This document shows, one piece after another, positions 50,846 through 60,928 of a stretch of DNA of 64,000 nt. Numbering within the stretch: position 1 is the stretch's first letter; the number at the start of each line of letters is the position of its first letter. Source of the stretch: Hymenolepis diminuta (taxonomy: Eukaryota; Platyhelminthes; Cestoda; Cyclophyllidea; Hymenolepididae); the NCBI GenBank assembly GCA_900708905.1, contig CAADRB010000002.1, forward strand, positions 6,030,269 to 6,094,268. The letters run 5' to 3'. The translations under genes were made by a program, and so were the position numbers. Under the pieces are notes generated by a model. It saw only the letters and a list, made by a program, of their open reading frames with translations, was not told the origin of the DNA and made no database searches.

Positions 50846-53800
50846 ATGAATCTGCTGGACTCCATTCTCAATCGAGAGATAAATGGTACACGCTTTCCTA
50901 TATTTCCCGGTTTAAGATCTATCCAGTTAAATAATATATTGCCAACTTCACTGTGCTATGAGATTATTTTGGGATTCACTGCAGATGGAAGATTTATTTT
51001 ATCCTATTATTTTGGGATTAATGTTTTTAAGTTAACATTTTGGCTCATTCCTGGATATTCCGAATCCCCTAAATCGTGGTTTGATAAACCCTTTGCGGTG
51101 TACACTCAGTCATTTTCTGAGGGTCGAATCGATGATCAAGTTGGAGTGAGATTTGTACAGTCTATTCGCAATCCAACGGAGTTTGCTCTAATTCTTTCAT
51201 GGGTAAGCGTTGTTGTCCTCTCTTATGACGTCACATTTAGGGTATTGAAAATGTAGCTATCCTTTGGGGAACGTTGCCAGAACCAATGTGTTTAGAATGT
51301 CAAAGAGCTATTAAGAAAAATGAAAAGGATAGCAGTTTCCTCTGCTCTAGGCACTTTTGGTTTATTCGACTTTCTCCTGACTGCCAATTCTCATCGAGAG
51401 AATGTGTTTCAGCCAGCGATCAAAAAAGCTCTCGAATACCTTTTTACCTAAGCCCCAATAAACAAGAGACTTCTAAAGGCCTATCTTGCAGATGTATGTC
51501 CGATCTGACGGCCAGTATTCATCCTTCAATTTGTCCACAGACTGGACGATTACGTCTTTCGTGGGTTAGTCAGGGTAATCAGATTCGAGTTATTAGTTGT
51601 TCATTTGGTGAGGATTTTTCCTGCACTGTGCCGATGGTAAGATTCCCGATTTTCTTTATTTTCTCCTTTTAGGGATCTTATGCAGACTGCAGAAAGAGCT
51701 GCAAGGCTGAATCGATCCCGCCTCCTTTATCGACTGACGGATCGTTTCTGACTAGCAATTACTGCTCATCTTGCTACTTTTGGAATCCTGAAGGTTGTGG
51801 TGTTCGATACTCAGTAGAAAACTCTCCTATTACCCCCAGTAACTGGGTTGATTTTGACAAACAAAGGGAACAGAAATCAAATGGAGATTGTGATTTAAGC
51901 AACCTCCAAATTCGCTTTGTTAAATGTCCTGAGGTTTGGCCAGAAGGTCACGGGCATCCTATTGTAAGTTTCATAATTTTTCATTTCGTTTTTTTTTAAA
52001 TTTTATTGCATCTCATCATGGTTTTAACACTTAAATTTTATGTGCAATGGTGCAATATCATCTGTTTTTATAGTATTTTAGTCGGTCTAAATTATCAGCT
52101 TTTATTTTTCATCATCGGTTAATCTATTCACTGCTCATATTTATATAAGTTAATATACACATTACCTTAAGGCCTTTGAAATTAAACTGCAATTGCCGAT
52201 TTATTCTACCCTTGGCGAAGATCTGAACTTAACATCTACTATTTATTATTTCATTGACTTGTTGTTATTATTAAGTAACTACTTTATTATAATGTATTTG
52301 CAGTATTTCAATTGGTACTTTGATTTCAGTTCATTAATACGGGCATTATTTCTGTTGTTTCTTTGCATTAATATGCCGTTATTGTTGTCCCTTATTAATA
52401 TGATTACAATAGGAAATTTATTAAATTTCCATTTTTATCCACATTTTTACGTCTCCGTGGATTTCACATGCGAATTTTAAACAAATCCTAATATTATTTG
52501 ACATATTTGTTTGTCATTTTCAGCTTCTGGCTAACAATTTCTTACAACACCAAGAATGCTTCCCACAGAAGTATCCATTCAATCGCTGGACGATGTCTCT
52601 ACTAGGGTCTCGTCAAAAATTCCAATCTTGTAAACCTCTAAACTATCTCGCCATGCTTCAAGATATTCGAGCTTCTTATCTTCACTGGGTATGGAGTTGC
52701 CTTTAGCCTAAATTTACTTTGTAAGTCTCTAGTTCCTAATGAACGAGAAAAGAAGCCACACTCTTACTCTGGTGGTCCTGATACACTTTTGGCCAATCGA
52801 CTGTGTGGTCAGTGTCATTCCTACTTTGATTTCAGTCATTGGCGACCTTACGATGAAAAGCAAGATATGTCAAAGGATGTACCTGTTATTGCCCATATGG
52901 AAGAAATTGTTTTCGATGTGAGTATCTTATTCTATTTTTCCCAAAAAGAACAACATTAGAATCCTATGTTACACAATAATCAGGCCAAGTGATTTTTGTT
53001 TCTATATATAATTTCAGAGTATAATTACTTTTAACTATTATTGCAAACTGTAACTTTTGCATATTTCAAGTTTGATTAATAACGATAATATAGATTTTTG
53101 AGAGATCTTCCTGGATTTTTTAGCATAAAATATTTAAGAATTCTAGTTCTTTCGATTGAAATAAAGCGCTTTCAATTTGCTTGCCTCATTAAAGGTACTA
53201 CTTAGTAGTCTCTATTTCTTAGTGCAAGTATTGGCCTTGGTAAAAGTATTCTTAAGAGAGAGAGAGAATGTATCGTATCTGCTTCCCTTTGCGCCAATTA
53301 AATTGCGAAAATCAGTCAGATAAAATGAACCGATTGGTTTGAAGCATCTTAGTAGTAACTAGTAAGCGTATTTTGATATAAGCGTGTTAATTCCGCAGAT
53401 TAGTATAGTGAAGAGTTTAGCTTCACCCTCGAGTTAATATCTCCTTACTTAACTTCTCTACCGCCATTCGCAGTACCTAGTTCGGATATCTGGGGCCTAT
53501 CGCCTTGATTTGTCATCGATCAATTTAATCCTAAGAGATAGATTTCATAGAGATAGGATAGATGGTTTATCATTTAAATATATCTTTAGAAAGTCCATTT
53601 CATTCACCTAGATCCTCTTGTTTGGCAGAATCTAAATGCCACAGTCAAAAAAGTGCTGACGGAGTTTATATTTAAATTGATATTATTGCCGCGATTGGCG
53701 TATTATGTCATGTGCCACGATTTCATTTTAATGGCTATACGTTGCCTAATTTAGATCCCCGAGTTTAAAGAAGATATACCCGATCGAGTTATCTTCACCT

Positions 53801-54150
53801 CTCCTCTCGAACCTAATTGGATTCTGGTATATGATATGGACGACTCCCAACCAATCTCTTCATCTCGAACTAGTGGGGCTAGTTACCAACTCGTTACATT
53901 GATCGACCTTTCCACGGGTCGCCAGTTGGATCCCGATGAACCCAGCTGTGCAGAGCGTCTTCGCAAAGTTCAGTCCCAGTGTCCCTCCAGTATTCGCTTC
54001 AATCCATCAGAGAACTCTACCTCACTCACGTTCCTAATGGAGTTAAACAATTTTCCAGTAATATCTTCTTGTTGCAGTCTGGATAGGCTTTGTGATCCCT
54101 TTGGTGGCTATGTCCTCCGCCTTGACAGTTCAAATTATTCAAATTTGTGA
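50846..54150 (+). CDS. DCAF15: DCAF15-like CRL4 substrate receptor
   Basis: Six exons: 50846-51202, 51241-51636, 51673-51963, 52524-52629, 52733-52917 and 53755-54150 (TGA). They join in frame to 576 residues; human DCAF15 has 600. The first two introns are only 38 and 36 bases. The N-terminus reproduces the DCAF15 plan: a short helical start, then ILGFTADGRFILSYYF aligning with the human 'LGFSKCGRYVLSY' strand. The best evidence is a zinc-site pattern CLECQ...C-SR-H with spacing C-x2-C-x14-C-x2-H, the spacing I recall for the DCAF15 zinc site, and preceded by matching strands. DCAF15 joins DDB1-CUL4 and selects ubiquitylation substrates; in humans it is the target of aryl-sulfonamide degraders. 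The C-terminal half is much diverged. The exon 4 donor (GTAAAC at 52630) was chosen because it alone keeps phase with exon 5. Confidence 0.76.
51964..52523 (+). other. DCAF15 intron 3 with an AT-rich hydrophobic ORF
   Basis: A 95-codon open frame at 52193-52480 is rich in Leu, Ile, Phe and Tyr, as expected from T-rich intron sequence. It lacks splice support and is not called as a gene. Confidence 0.5.
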
Positions 54151-54154
54151 AAAC

Positions 54155-54160
54155 AATAAA
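54155..54160 (+). terminator. Poly(A) signal of DCAF15
   Basis: AATAAA four bases after the DCAF15 stop and 87 bases before the acceptor of the following gene. Confidence 0.55.
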
Positions 54161-54225
54161 ATATTTTGAACATTACTAATGCTCCTTGATACCCTGCATG
54201 CTATAAATTGATCAGTTTCTCGTTT

Positions 54226-54247
54226 AACTGTGATTGCTTTAATTTAG
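54226..54247 (+). promoter_or_regulatory. Candidate trans-splice acceptor for the zinc-finger gene
   Basis: A T-rich tract ending in TTTAG at 54247 lies five bases before the ATG at 54253. The stop-to-ATG distance from DCAF15 is only 102 bases. No phase-compatible DCAF15 donor was found to make this a cis acceptor, which favours trans-splicing. Confidence 0.45.
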
Positions 54248-54252
54248 AAGAC

Positions 54253-57200
54253 ATGTTAGAGACCGATGAACAAGTTCTCGAGACCGTACTAACAGCCTCT
54301 CTCTCCTACACTCGATACCCTATGTGTTCCTGGTCAGATCTCAATGACACCCTCCAAGGGGTTATTAGAACCCGCGTCCTGCAGTCTTCCCTCCCCTTGA
54401 ATGTCCTTCTAACTTCTGGTGATGATCGACCCTGGAGAAGGCTCCAATTAGTCGCTGAAGATCCGAACTCTTCAAACCACAGTGATTTAGTAATCACTTC
54501 GGAGTATTGCAGTTCAATTAAACATCCTCAAGTGGTATTGGCTTCAGTGAGTACTGTTGAAGTTGCTGTGGATGAAATTACCAGGATTGCTTATAAGGCT
54601 CCCGCGATTGTGGATGTCTTAATCTCGATTGACGCAGTGGAAAGGGAATCATTTTTGTGGAAGTGTGGACTGTGTGTTGCTCAGTTTACTATTGGTAAGT
54701 TGGTTAGATTTAAATAATGTTTTGCACTTTCCCGTATAGGTTAAAAGTCTGTTCAGTGGATTATTTTTTTTACATAGTAACTTGATGAAATAAGAAAGCG
54801 TAAATTACTAGCCAAATAATAACTATGCACAAATTATTAAAAAAAATTTTTCGAAGGAGAAAATGGAATCTTGGCAGCTGAGAGCTATATAAGAAGGCAT
54901 TCTTGGATTTTTCATACCAACCAATTAATGATCAAAAAGTAGATTCGCCAAAGGAGGATGTTACAAAATCACCTAAAAATCGTTCCACCGGGTCTCTTCA
55001 TCTCTTAGTTAATCCCATCTTTCTTTTTAATCTCCAACTGAGTAATTTAAGTTTTTATGTTTTAAAATGTTTTTCTAGAATAAAATAACCAAATTCAGTA
55101 AGTTTGTTCATTTAACGTTAGTAAGTTTTGTACATATATACCCCTGGATGGAGTCTGTAGAATTCAGGAGACTTGCTGGCATATATATATATATATATAT
55201 ATTATGATGATACTTATGGCAAAGTTTCTATCAAATATCCCTCAATATTTTAAGTTGTAAAATGTTTAACTATGCTCGAAAGCAGCATTAATGTCATGTT
55301 TCCTGCTTAGTGGAACAGAGCTCTGTGGAGTTGATTGCAGCTCATCTTCGTCTGCACACTGAACTCCGGTGCTGTGAGAAATGTACCACAATCCTTCCAA
55401 ATAGTCCTCTTGCTGTGGACGCTCCTGATGCTCAACAGCATCGCTGTACCAGTCTCGTCGTTGCTCGGTCTACTGGTAATTTCTCTGGTTTTTTTAATCA
55501 TCAGGTCATGTTGCTGTAGTAATCATGTCTGTTAATGGAGTAGTGGTAGCCTGTTCATCTATCCCGTCAGATAACACGCAATAGTTATTAATTTTATGTA
55601 GAAGTATAACGACCTTGAACATTATATTGATTTTACGGCTAATTAAAATTTTTATTTCTTTTCTTTCACAGTAATTGTAACTATTAGCCTAGCTTTAATT
55701 GAAATGAGTAGAAATTAATAAATCTTATTTTAAACGAGGATGGGTCTATAAATCACTTAAATACAGGGTGCGTAAGGTGTCTGAGGACACTTATACTTTT
55801 GTAATTTAAACTGACGCGATAATAATCATTCATGTATCTTTATACCAGAAGATCTCATGGGAGATACTACNNNNNNNNNNNNNNNNNNNNNNNNNNNNNN
55901 NNNNNNNNNNNNNNNNNNNNNNNNNNNNNNNNNNNNNNNNNNNNNNNNNNNNNNNNNNNNNNNNNNNNNNNNNNNNNNNNNNNNNNNNNNNNNNNNNNNN
56001 NNNNNNNNNNNNNNNNNNNNNNNNNNNNNNNNNNNNNNNNNNNNNNNNNNNNNNNNNNNNNNNNNNNNNNNNNNNNNNNNNNNNNNNNNNNNNNNNNNNN
56101 NNNNNNNNNNNNNNNNNNNNNNNNNNNNNNNNNNNNNNNNNNNNNNNNNNNNNNNNNNNNNNNNNNNNNNNNNNNNNNNNNNNNNNNNNNNNNNNNNNNN
56201 NNNNNNNNNNNNNNNNNNNNNNNNNNNNNNNNNNNNNNNNNNNNNNNNNNNNNNNNNNNNNNNNNNNNNNNNNNNNNNNNNNNNNNNNNNNNNNNNNNNN
56301 NNNNNNNNNNNNNNNTCAGTTTATGTGGACAAAGTTAACCCAAAAGAATCGTTTAATGCGTGTAAAAGGCCTCTTAAAGAAATTGAAGCACCCAAAAGAG
56401 GAGAAGTGTCTTCGATTTTTCTCCAACAAAAAAAAACTTCCACCAAGAAGAAGAAGTCAATTGAAGAAATGATAGGTGGGTATGCGTGGGCGGACCTCAC
56501 TGAAGTTCCAACTGGTATGCGTGTGCACGAAGTTTCCACCAACAGTGATGAGTTTCGGTGTTGTTGCTGTTAGCAGTGAGGAAGGGGGCACATCATGACT
56601 CCTCCATTTTTCCACAGGGTCTTAGAGTCAATGCAGATGCCTATGTGAAGACTCTTCAAAGCATTGTTGTTAAACCGCCTTGGATAGACAGCGCAGTCAA
56701 TGGAGGAAGACCCTATGTCTTCCAACAGAATTCGGCTCCATCCCATAAGCCCCTCAAAACTCAGGATTGGACGGTGGCCGAGACTTGGCATGATCATGTC
56801 ACACCAAACTTATGGCCGCCTCCTAACTGCTCACCACACCTTAGTTCTTAGGATTATCATGCGTTGGGGGGGACGGATCAGGGCGTGGTTGAAAAGAAAG
56901 TTGATAAGCATCTCCATAACACCAAATCCTCCTCTCTGGTGGAAGCAATAGCTCGAGGAGTGGAGAACCTCAATAAAGACCGCCCGATGAAAGTTTGCGG
57001 TCAGTCACTGTCGGACTGGAATGGAGTCGGTGATGGAAGCAGAGGGAGGATATATTGAATAGAACCTAGATTAACATTATATTTATTTGTTTTGTTATAA
57101 GGAATTGTAAGTTTCAACGGTTAACAGTTTTATTTTCTGTTTTTCTAAAGGTGCGTAAAGTGTCCTCAGATGTCTTACGCACCCTGTATATTAAATTTTC

Positions 57201-60051
57201 TCCGTAAGGTGTGGATTCTTTCTTGAAGCAGTGAATAATTATATTGGTTAGCTCTGATCTTATTTGTCTTTTCGCTCGTTAGACTGTTCGTCCAGAATCC
57301 CGCAATCTTCTGTTATCTATCCCGCTAATGACTCTCATGTTAATCATACAAATACTACTCCAGTTGTAAGTTCTTCGACTGCTGGTTGGAAACGTATTTG
57401 TGAGGTAAGGAAGTGACTATTTTATGGTGTGTTCTAGCTACAAGCCTGCATAATATTTATTGATGTTTTTTCGCGTATTATTATCGATGGTACCTACTGT
57501 AAATTCGCTAATTAATATTGGAATTTAGGCATCAAACCACAGAAATTTAGAGCTCTTTTGAAAAAGACATCGTTCGGCGACATCCCTGGAATAAAAGACT
57601 GAAGTGCAGAAGTGAAAATGTCGGTTCTTTTTTTCTACTTGTATATGCCGATCACCTCAGGAATTTTTGTAAACTTTAATGGATCTTATACGATTACGTG
57701 CTAAGAAATAAATAAATCAATGCAATTTCACTTAAAATCGTGCTTCTTTATGCCTGATACCCACTACATTTACATCTCTCTCGCCTCAAAGGTAACATGG
57801 GACCTGATGTTGAGTATATCTCGGGATGCTAACTTCTTATTGGTCCATACTCTGCGCTCATGTTTGCGTGTTTACGCACTGTGCTGGTGAAGTTACTAGT
57901 TCAACTTACTTCCAATACCGTAGTAGCAACATGGCTCCAATAATGTTAGTGGGTCTTCCATGAATTTAATCGGAGCTAATAACTTGACTGTATGCCATAA
58001 TTCCATCATCGTGTTTTGGAAGAAATTGCAAATGAAATCGAATCCACTTCTTCAAAGTCCTTTGTTTTAGCCTTGCAATATTGGATTCGCCACATCAGCC
58101 CAGTATAACCAACATATGAAGAATGTCCACAACAAGCGTCGATTCGCCTGTCCTGAATGTCGTAAGTAAACCTTTATTAATATATAGCCTGTTTTCATCA
58201 TTGGTCGTTGCCTGGTTTTAAGAGGTACCTGTACATAACTGCTTCCTAAATTAATTTTATCCTGATAGTTAACGCCAAGTCAAAATGGTCGAATTTACCT
58301 TTTTCTAGCGATTAATCTGATGATGTATTAATCTTTGTAGGAACAACATTTAGCACGAAGGGCAACATGACGACCCATTTCCAACGTGTTCACAACCAGA
58401 GTGACTCTGTGATTTGCCCAATCTGCTCAAAGCGAATAAGCACCCAGTAAGTCTTCGTCCAAATTCTTCTCTGAATTCCCTTTGAGTTGAATTATTTAAA
58501 GCGAATGGACACGGATATGTTCAATGGGCGGGATATTGCTTTCATGCCGATTATTTCCTTCAAGCAATTGGATTTACACGTCCTGTTTTAATTGCCAATA
58601 TGCAGGTTTAAGTGCAATTCCGAGTTTATTCACAATAAAAGGTAGTTTAGTTCATTTGGAGCCCATTTTAGAGTTTGTCGGTTATTTATTTCTCGAATAT
58701 ATGCGTTATTGATTTTTAGGATATTTCAGATAAGGTGAAAACCTCATCAATCGGTGAGCGTGCAAAGAAGATTGAATGATCGTTTCTTTACCTTTAAGTT
58801 TCAAATTAGAACTTAAGAACAAGGCTCTCTTTAGACTGTAATTCGATTGGGGTATACGTGAAGTATTGTGAATACTCTACTAAATGCTTAACGCAATAGC
58901 TTAGGTATAGAACAGGATGTTAAAGAATTTACTTAAACTACGGTGAATAGTCCGAGCAAATGAATATACTGTACCATAGATCAACAATTATTCAATGACG
59001 AAATTCTATCGAATAGTAGGGAATCAATCAATAGTATGTCGATCAAATTCCATTTAAACCATTACTTTTTTCATCAGGTGTGTACTACTGGGTTCATCAT
59101 ACTCAAAGTCCGTTCAACTTGTCAAGTAACTTCTCGCGACTATTTTAGGATTTAATGTAAAGTAATAATCATTTTTCTCCTGTAAGAGTACATTTAGTAG
59201 TATTATAAACACTCTGCTAAATGCTTAGCCTGGCAAAGTAGTACAGGAATAAAACAGGATGCCAAAGAATTGAATTAAATATCAGTGAATAGAAAGAGTA
59301 TGTGCATGTATTTTAATGTAGAACAACGCATTAGAAACTACTTACAAAGGACACAGAAAGGACGTGACTTAACTAGATTACATCATAGTATTCAGTTTAG
59401 ATAGACAAAAGGGAAAAATATTTCGACAGGGAAAGTCTCAATGGGAGTTGATCACGTGGTTAGACATTAAGAACCCGGATACCACAATATAAGACCAGTA
59501 CCGACCACCATGGAATTGATATAAACGCAAGGACATTTAACAATAATTTATCTAGATACGCACATTTAAAAAAATAGGTCATTAAATAAAGTTACTGTTT
59601 CTATTTAAACTATTGCCTTTATCATTAGGTGTATACTACTGAGTTCACAGTTGAAACCCGTTAATATTTCCAAATGGCAGCTAGAGGTTCTTCAAGCTTT
59701 GACGATTTAAGTTTGCATTTTCTTTTAATTAGATTCAATCTGGATCGTCATATCCGACTAGTTCACCAAGCAGAAAGACAATGGGATCAGGACCCAAATT
59801 CAATAGTCATCCATGGAAACGAAACTGGTGATTCTGCTACTCCACTTGTAGGTGAAGGAGCAGCTCGAAAACACGGCTATCTTCTCTGTATGGCCCCGCC
59901 ACCTCAACCAGAGGCACAAAGTCAAGAATTACACCTGGAAGAACCTGACACTACAGTTGTTGTCGCAGATATCAGCGTGGATGTGAATGTTCCACGAAGA
60001 ACTAAGAAGAATCCTGGAAGCACACTTTTGAATGCACCTCATGAACGCTGA
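54253..60051 (+). CDS. Three-finger C2H2 zinc-finger protein
   Basis: Five exons: 54253-54694, 57283-57404, 58071-58161, 58341-58446 and 59733-60051 (TGA). They join in phase to 359 residues. The first 185 residues show no known domain, apart from a leading MLETDEQVLETVL. Three consecutive fingers follow, near residues 187-265, each C-x2-C-x12-H-x4-H (for example CPECRTTFSTKGNMTTHFQRVH split over exons 3 and 4). Each finger is interrupted by an intron. The tail of about 95 residues is acidic and ends with a VPRRTKK segment. Likely a nuclear nucleic-acid-binding protein; the exact family is not recognised. The last exon's end exists again, diverged, at 60800-60928. Intron 1 holds a mariner element, intron 4 a tandem duplication. 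An upstream exon cannot be excluded. Confidence 0.87.
55181..55202. repeat. (AT)11 microsatellite
   Basis: Eleven perfect AT units in intron 1 of the zinc-finger gene, about 560 bases left of the mariner element. Confidence 0.95.
55764..55792 (+). repeat. Left terminal inverted repeat of the mariner element
   Basis: 29 bases beginning CAGGGTGCGTAAGG. Its inner part GTGTC-TGAG-GACAC is itself a small palindrome. Confidence 0.93.
55857..57058 (+). pseudogene. Mariner transposase, degraded and partly in the assembly gap
   Basis: Starts with an ATG 64 bases inside the left repeat and continues after the gap with DKVNPKESFNACKRPLKEIE. Later blocks (GLRVNADAYVKTLQ, SAPSHKPLKTQDW, DHVTPNLWPP) are in other frames, so several frameshifts separate them, and a stop follows the last catalytic-region block. 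Where the family normally has acidic catalytic residues I read Asn before SAPSH and His in the later Ser-Pro block. The copy cannot encode an active enzyme. The reading of which residues are catalytic is from general knowledge of mariner proteins. Confidence 0.85.
55871..56315. other. Assembly gap (445 N)
   Basis: Unknown bases inside the mariner transposase. The related copy on the minus strand has 388 bases (22348-22735) between the same two flanking blocks, so the true missing length is probably near 390, not necessarily 445. Confidence 0.97.
57158..57186 (-). repeat. Right terminal inverted repeat of the mariner element
   Basis: Reverse complement of the left repeat with three differences in one four-base block. 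Just inside, GTGCGTAA at 57151-57158 is inverted against TTACGCAC at 57175-57182, an extra 8-base palindrome not present at the left end. Confidence 0.93.
58840..59140 (+). repeat. Tandem duplication in zinc-finger intron 4, unit 1
   Basis: Blocks AATACTCTACTAAATGCTTA, AACAGGATGTTAAAGAATT, GGTGAATAG, CATTTAAACCATTACTTTTT and CAGGTGTGTACTACTGGGTT recur in order in unit 2. Confidence 0.7.
59200..59680 (+). repeat. Tandem duplication in zinc-finger intron 4, unit 2
   Basis: Counterparts AACACTCTGCTAAATGCTTA, AACAGGATGCCAAAGAATT, AGTGAATAG, TATTTAAACTATTGCCTTTA and TAGGTGTATACTACTGAGTT. It is longer than unit 1 by about 180 bases, inserted near 59330-59560, and ends just before the last coding exon. 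Confidence 0.7.
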
Positions 60052-60119
60052 ACTGATGTGCTTTAGAGAAACTGTATATATGACAAATGATTTACATTTT
60101 ATTTTTTTATAAAAGGACA

Positions 60120-60125
60120 AATAAA
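60120..60125 (+). terminator. Poly(A) signal of the zinc-finger gene
   Basis: AATAAA 69 bases after the stop codon at 60051. Confidence 0.6.
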
Positions 60126-60314
60126 CTCGCATTTTACTAGCTCCTCAGCATTAAGCAATCTACGTCACTGGATGTGTACCGTTGTGACCTCTGAATCAAT
60201 AGGCATGCACGTTGACACTGTGCTACCGGTTTGACAAAACGTACATGCAAAATTTCTGATAATTCTCGATAAACTTCTGGGAGAAAATGTAATCTACTCA
60301 AATTCGTTGTCTTT

Positions 60315-60521
60315 ATGGCTCAACTTAAACTGAATGGAAGAAAGTGGATCAAAGAACTCACACATAATCCCTTCTTAAACTTCAGACTCAAAAGCTGTGT
60401 AAACGCTAGACCGAGCAGTATTTGTATAGTATTTTTTGCAATGTTTGCTAAGAGAGGCTACGATGTTCGACCAAAGCAAGTGAAGAAGACGAGCTCAACT
60501 ATATGGAGAAAAGAAGACTAG
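60315..60521 (+). CDS. Weak 68-codon ORF between the two terminal-exon copies
   Basis: ATG (MAQLKLNGRKWIKELTHNPF...) to TAG, basic C-terminus (RPKQVKKTSSTIWRKED). AATAAA follows at 60562-60567. It may be part of the duplicated segment or chance; no family recognised. Confidence 0.22.
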   Translation: MAQLKLNGRKWIKELTHNPFLNFRLKSCVNARPSSICIVFFAMFAKRGYDVRPKQVKKTSSTIWRKED

Positions 60522-60799
60522 AAATGGATTGTCAGTAGCACGATAAATATAAGAGAAACTCAATAAATAGCTGCAATGTACTATAAACCTAAACTTAAGA
60601 CCACGATAACCCTTTGTTCAGAAATGAGAGGAACTGCTATTCATAACAAAGTTCTAGTGAATTGGATTAAAGGACAAGGTACTCAGGAATACATATAGAT
60701 TGGTCGTGTATGTGATTTTTTCAAATATAGGCCAATTATATGCAAAACTGGATCAGTGAAATTATAAACAGAAAACATGCAGCAGCACAGAATCAAGAT

Positions 60800-60928
60800 A
60801 GGTTGGATCTGGAAGAGGCAGATGGCACGGTTGTCTTCGCAGAGGTAAGTGTGGATATGAATGTTCCACGAAGAACGGAGAAGGCTTCTACAGAAAGCAT
60901 ACCCCTGAATGTGTGTTATGAATGCTGA
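60800..60928 (+). pseudogene. Second, diverged copy of the zinc-finger gene's final coding segment
   Basis: Encodes LDLEEADGTVVFAEVSVDMN then VPRRTEK and a stop. The normal last exon encodes LHLEEPDTTVVVADISVDVN then VPRRTKK. DNA similarity continues past both stop codons (GAGAACTGTTTC against GAGAAACTG). The frame is open from about 60740, and a possible acceptor (AATATAG at 60724-60730) lies upstream, so it could act as an alternative terminal exon. No zinc-finger sequence precedes it, hence the pseudogene label. Confidence 0.6.

Larger units (their letters stand above)
55764..57186 (+). mobile_element. Mariner-like transposon with both terminal repeats
   Basis: Inverted terminal repeats of 29 bases (55764-55792 and 57158-57186) differ at three positions and start CAGGGTGCGTAAG. 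A TA dinucleotide flanks each end (55762-55763, 57187-57188), the expected target duplication of the Tc1/mariner superfamily. The interior holds one broken transposase frame on the plus strand and a 445-base assembly gap. Total size 1423 bases including the gap fits a full-length mariner. It lies in intron 1 of the zinc-finger gene in the sense direction. Confidence 0.95.

Noticed and set aside
52193..52480. 95-codon hydrophobic ORF
   Set aside because: T-rich intron sequence translated as Leu, Phe, Ile and Tyr; it lies between two well-supported DCAF15 exons.
52630..52688. Extension of DCAF15 exon 4 to a donor at 52689
   Set aside because: It keeps a nice open frame (ending ASYLHW) but leaves exon 5 one base out of phase; the earlier donor at 52630 restores it.
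55857..56573. 238-codon ORF through the run of N
   Set aside because: Most of it is unknown sequence; only the ends are real and belong to the broken mariner transposase.
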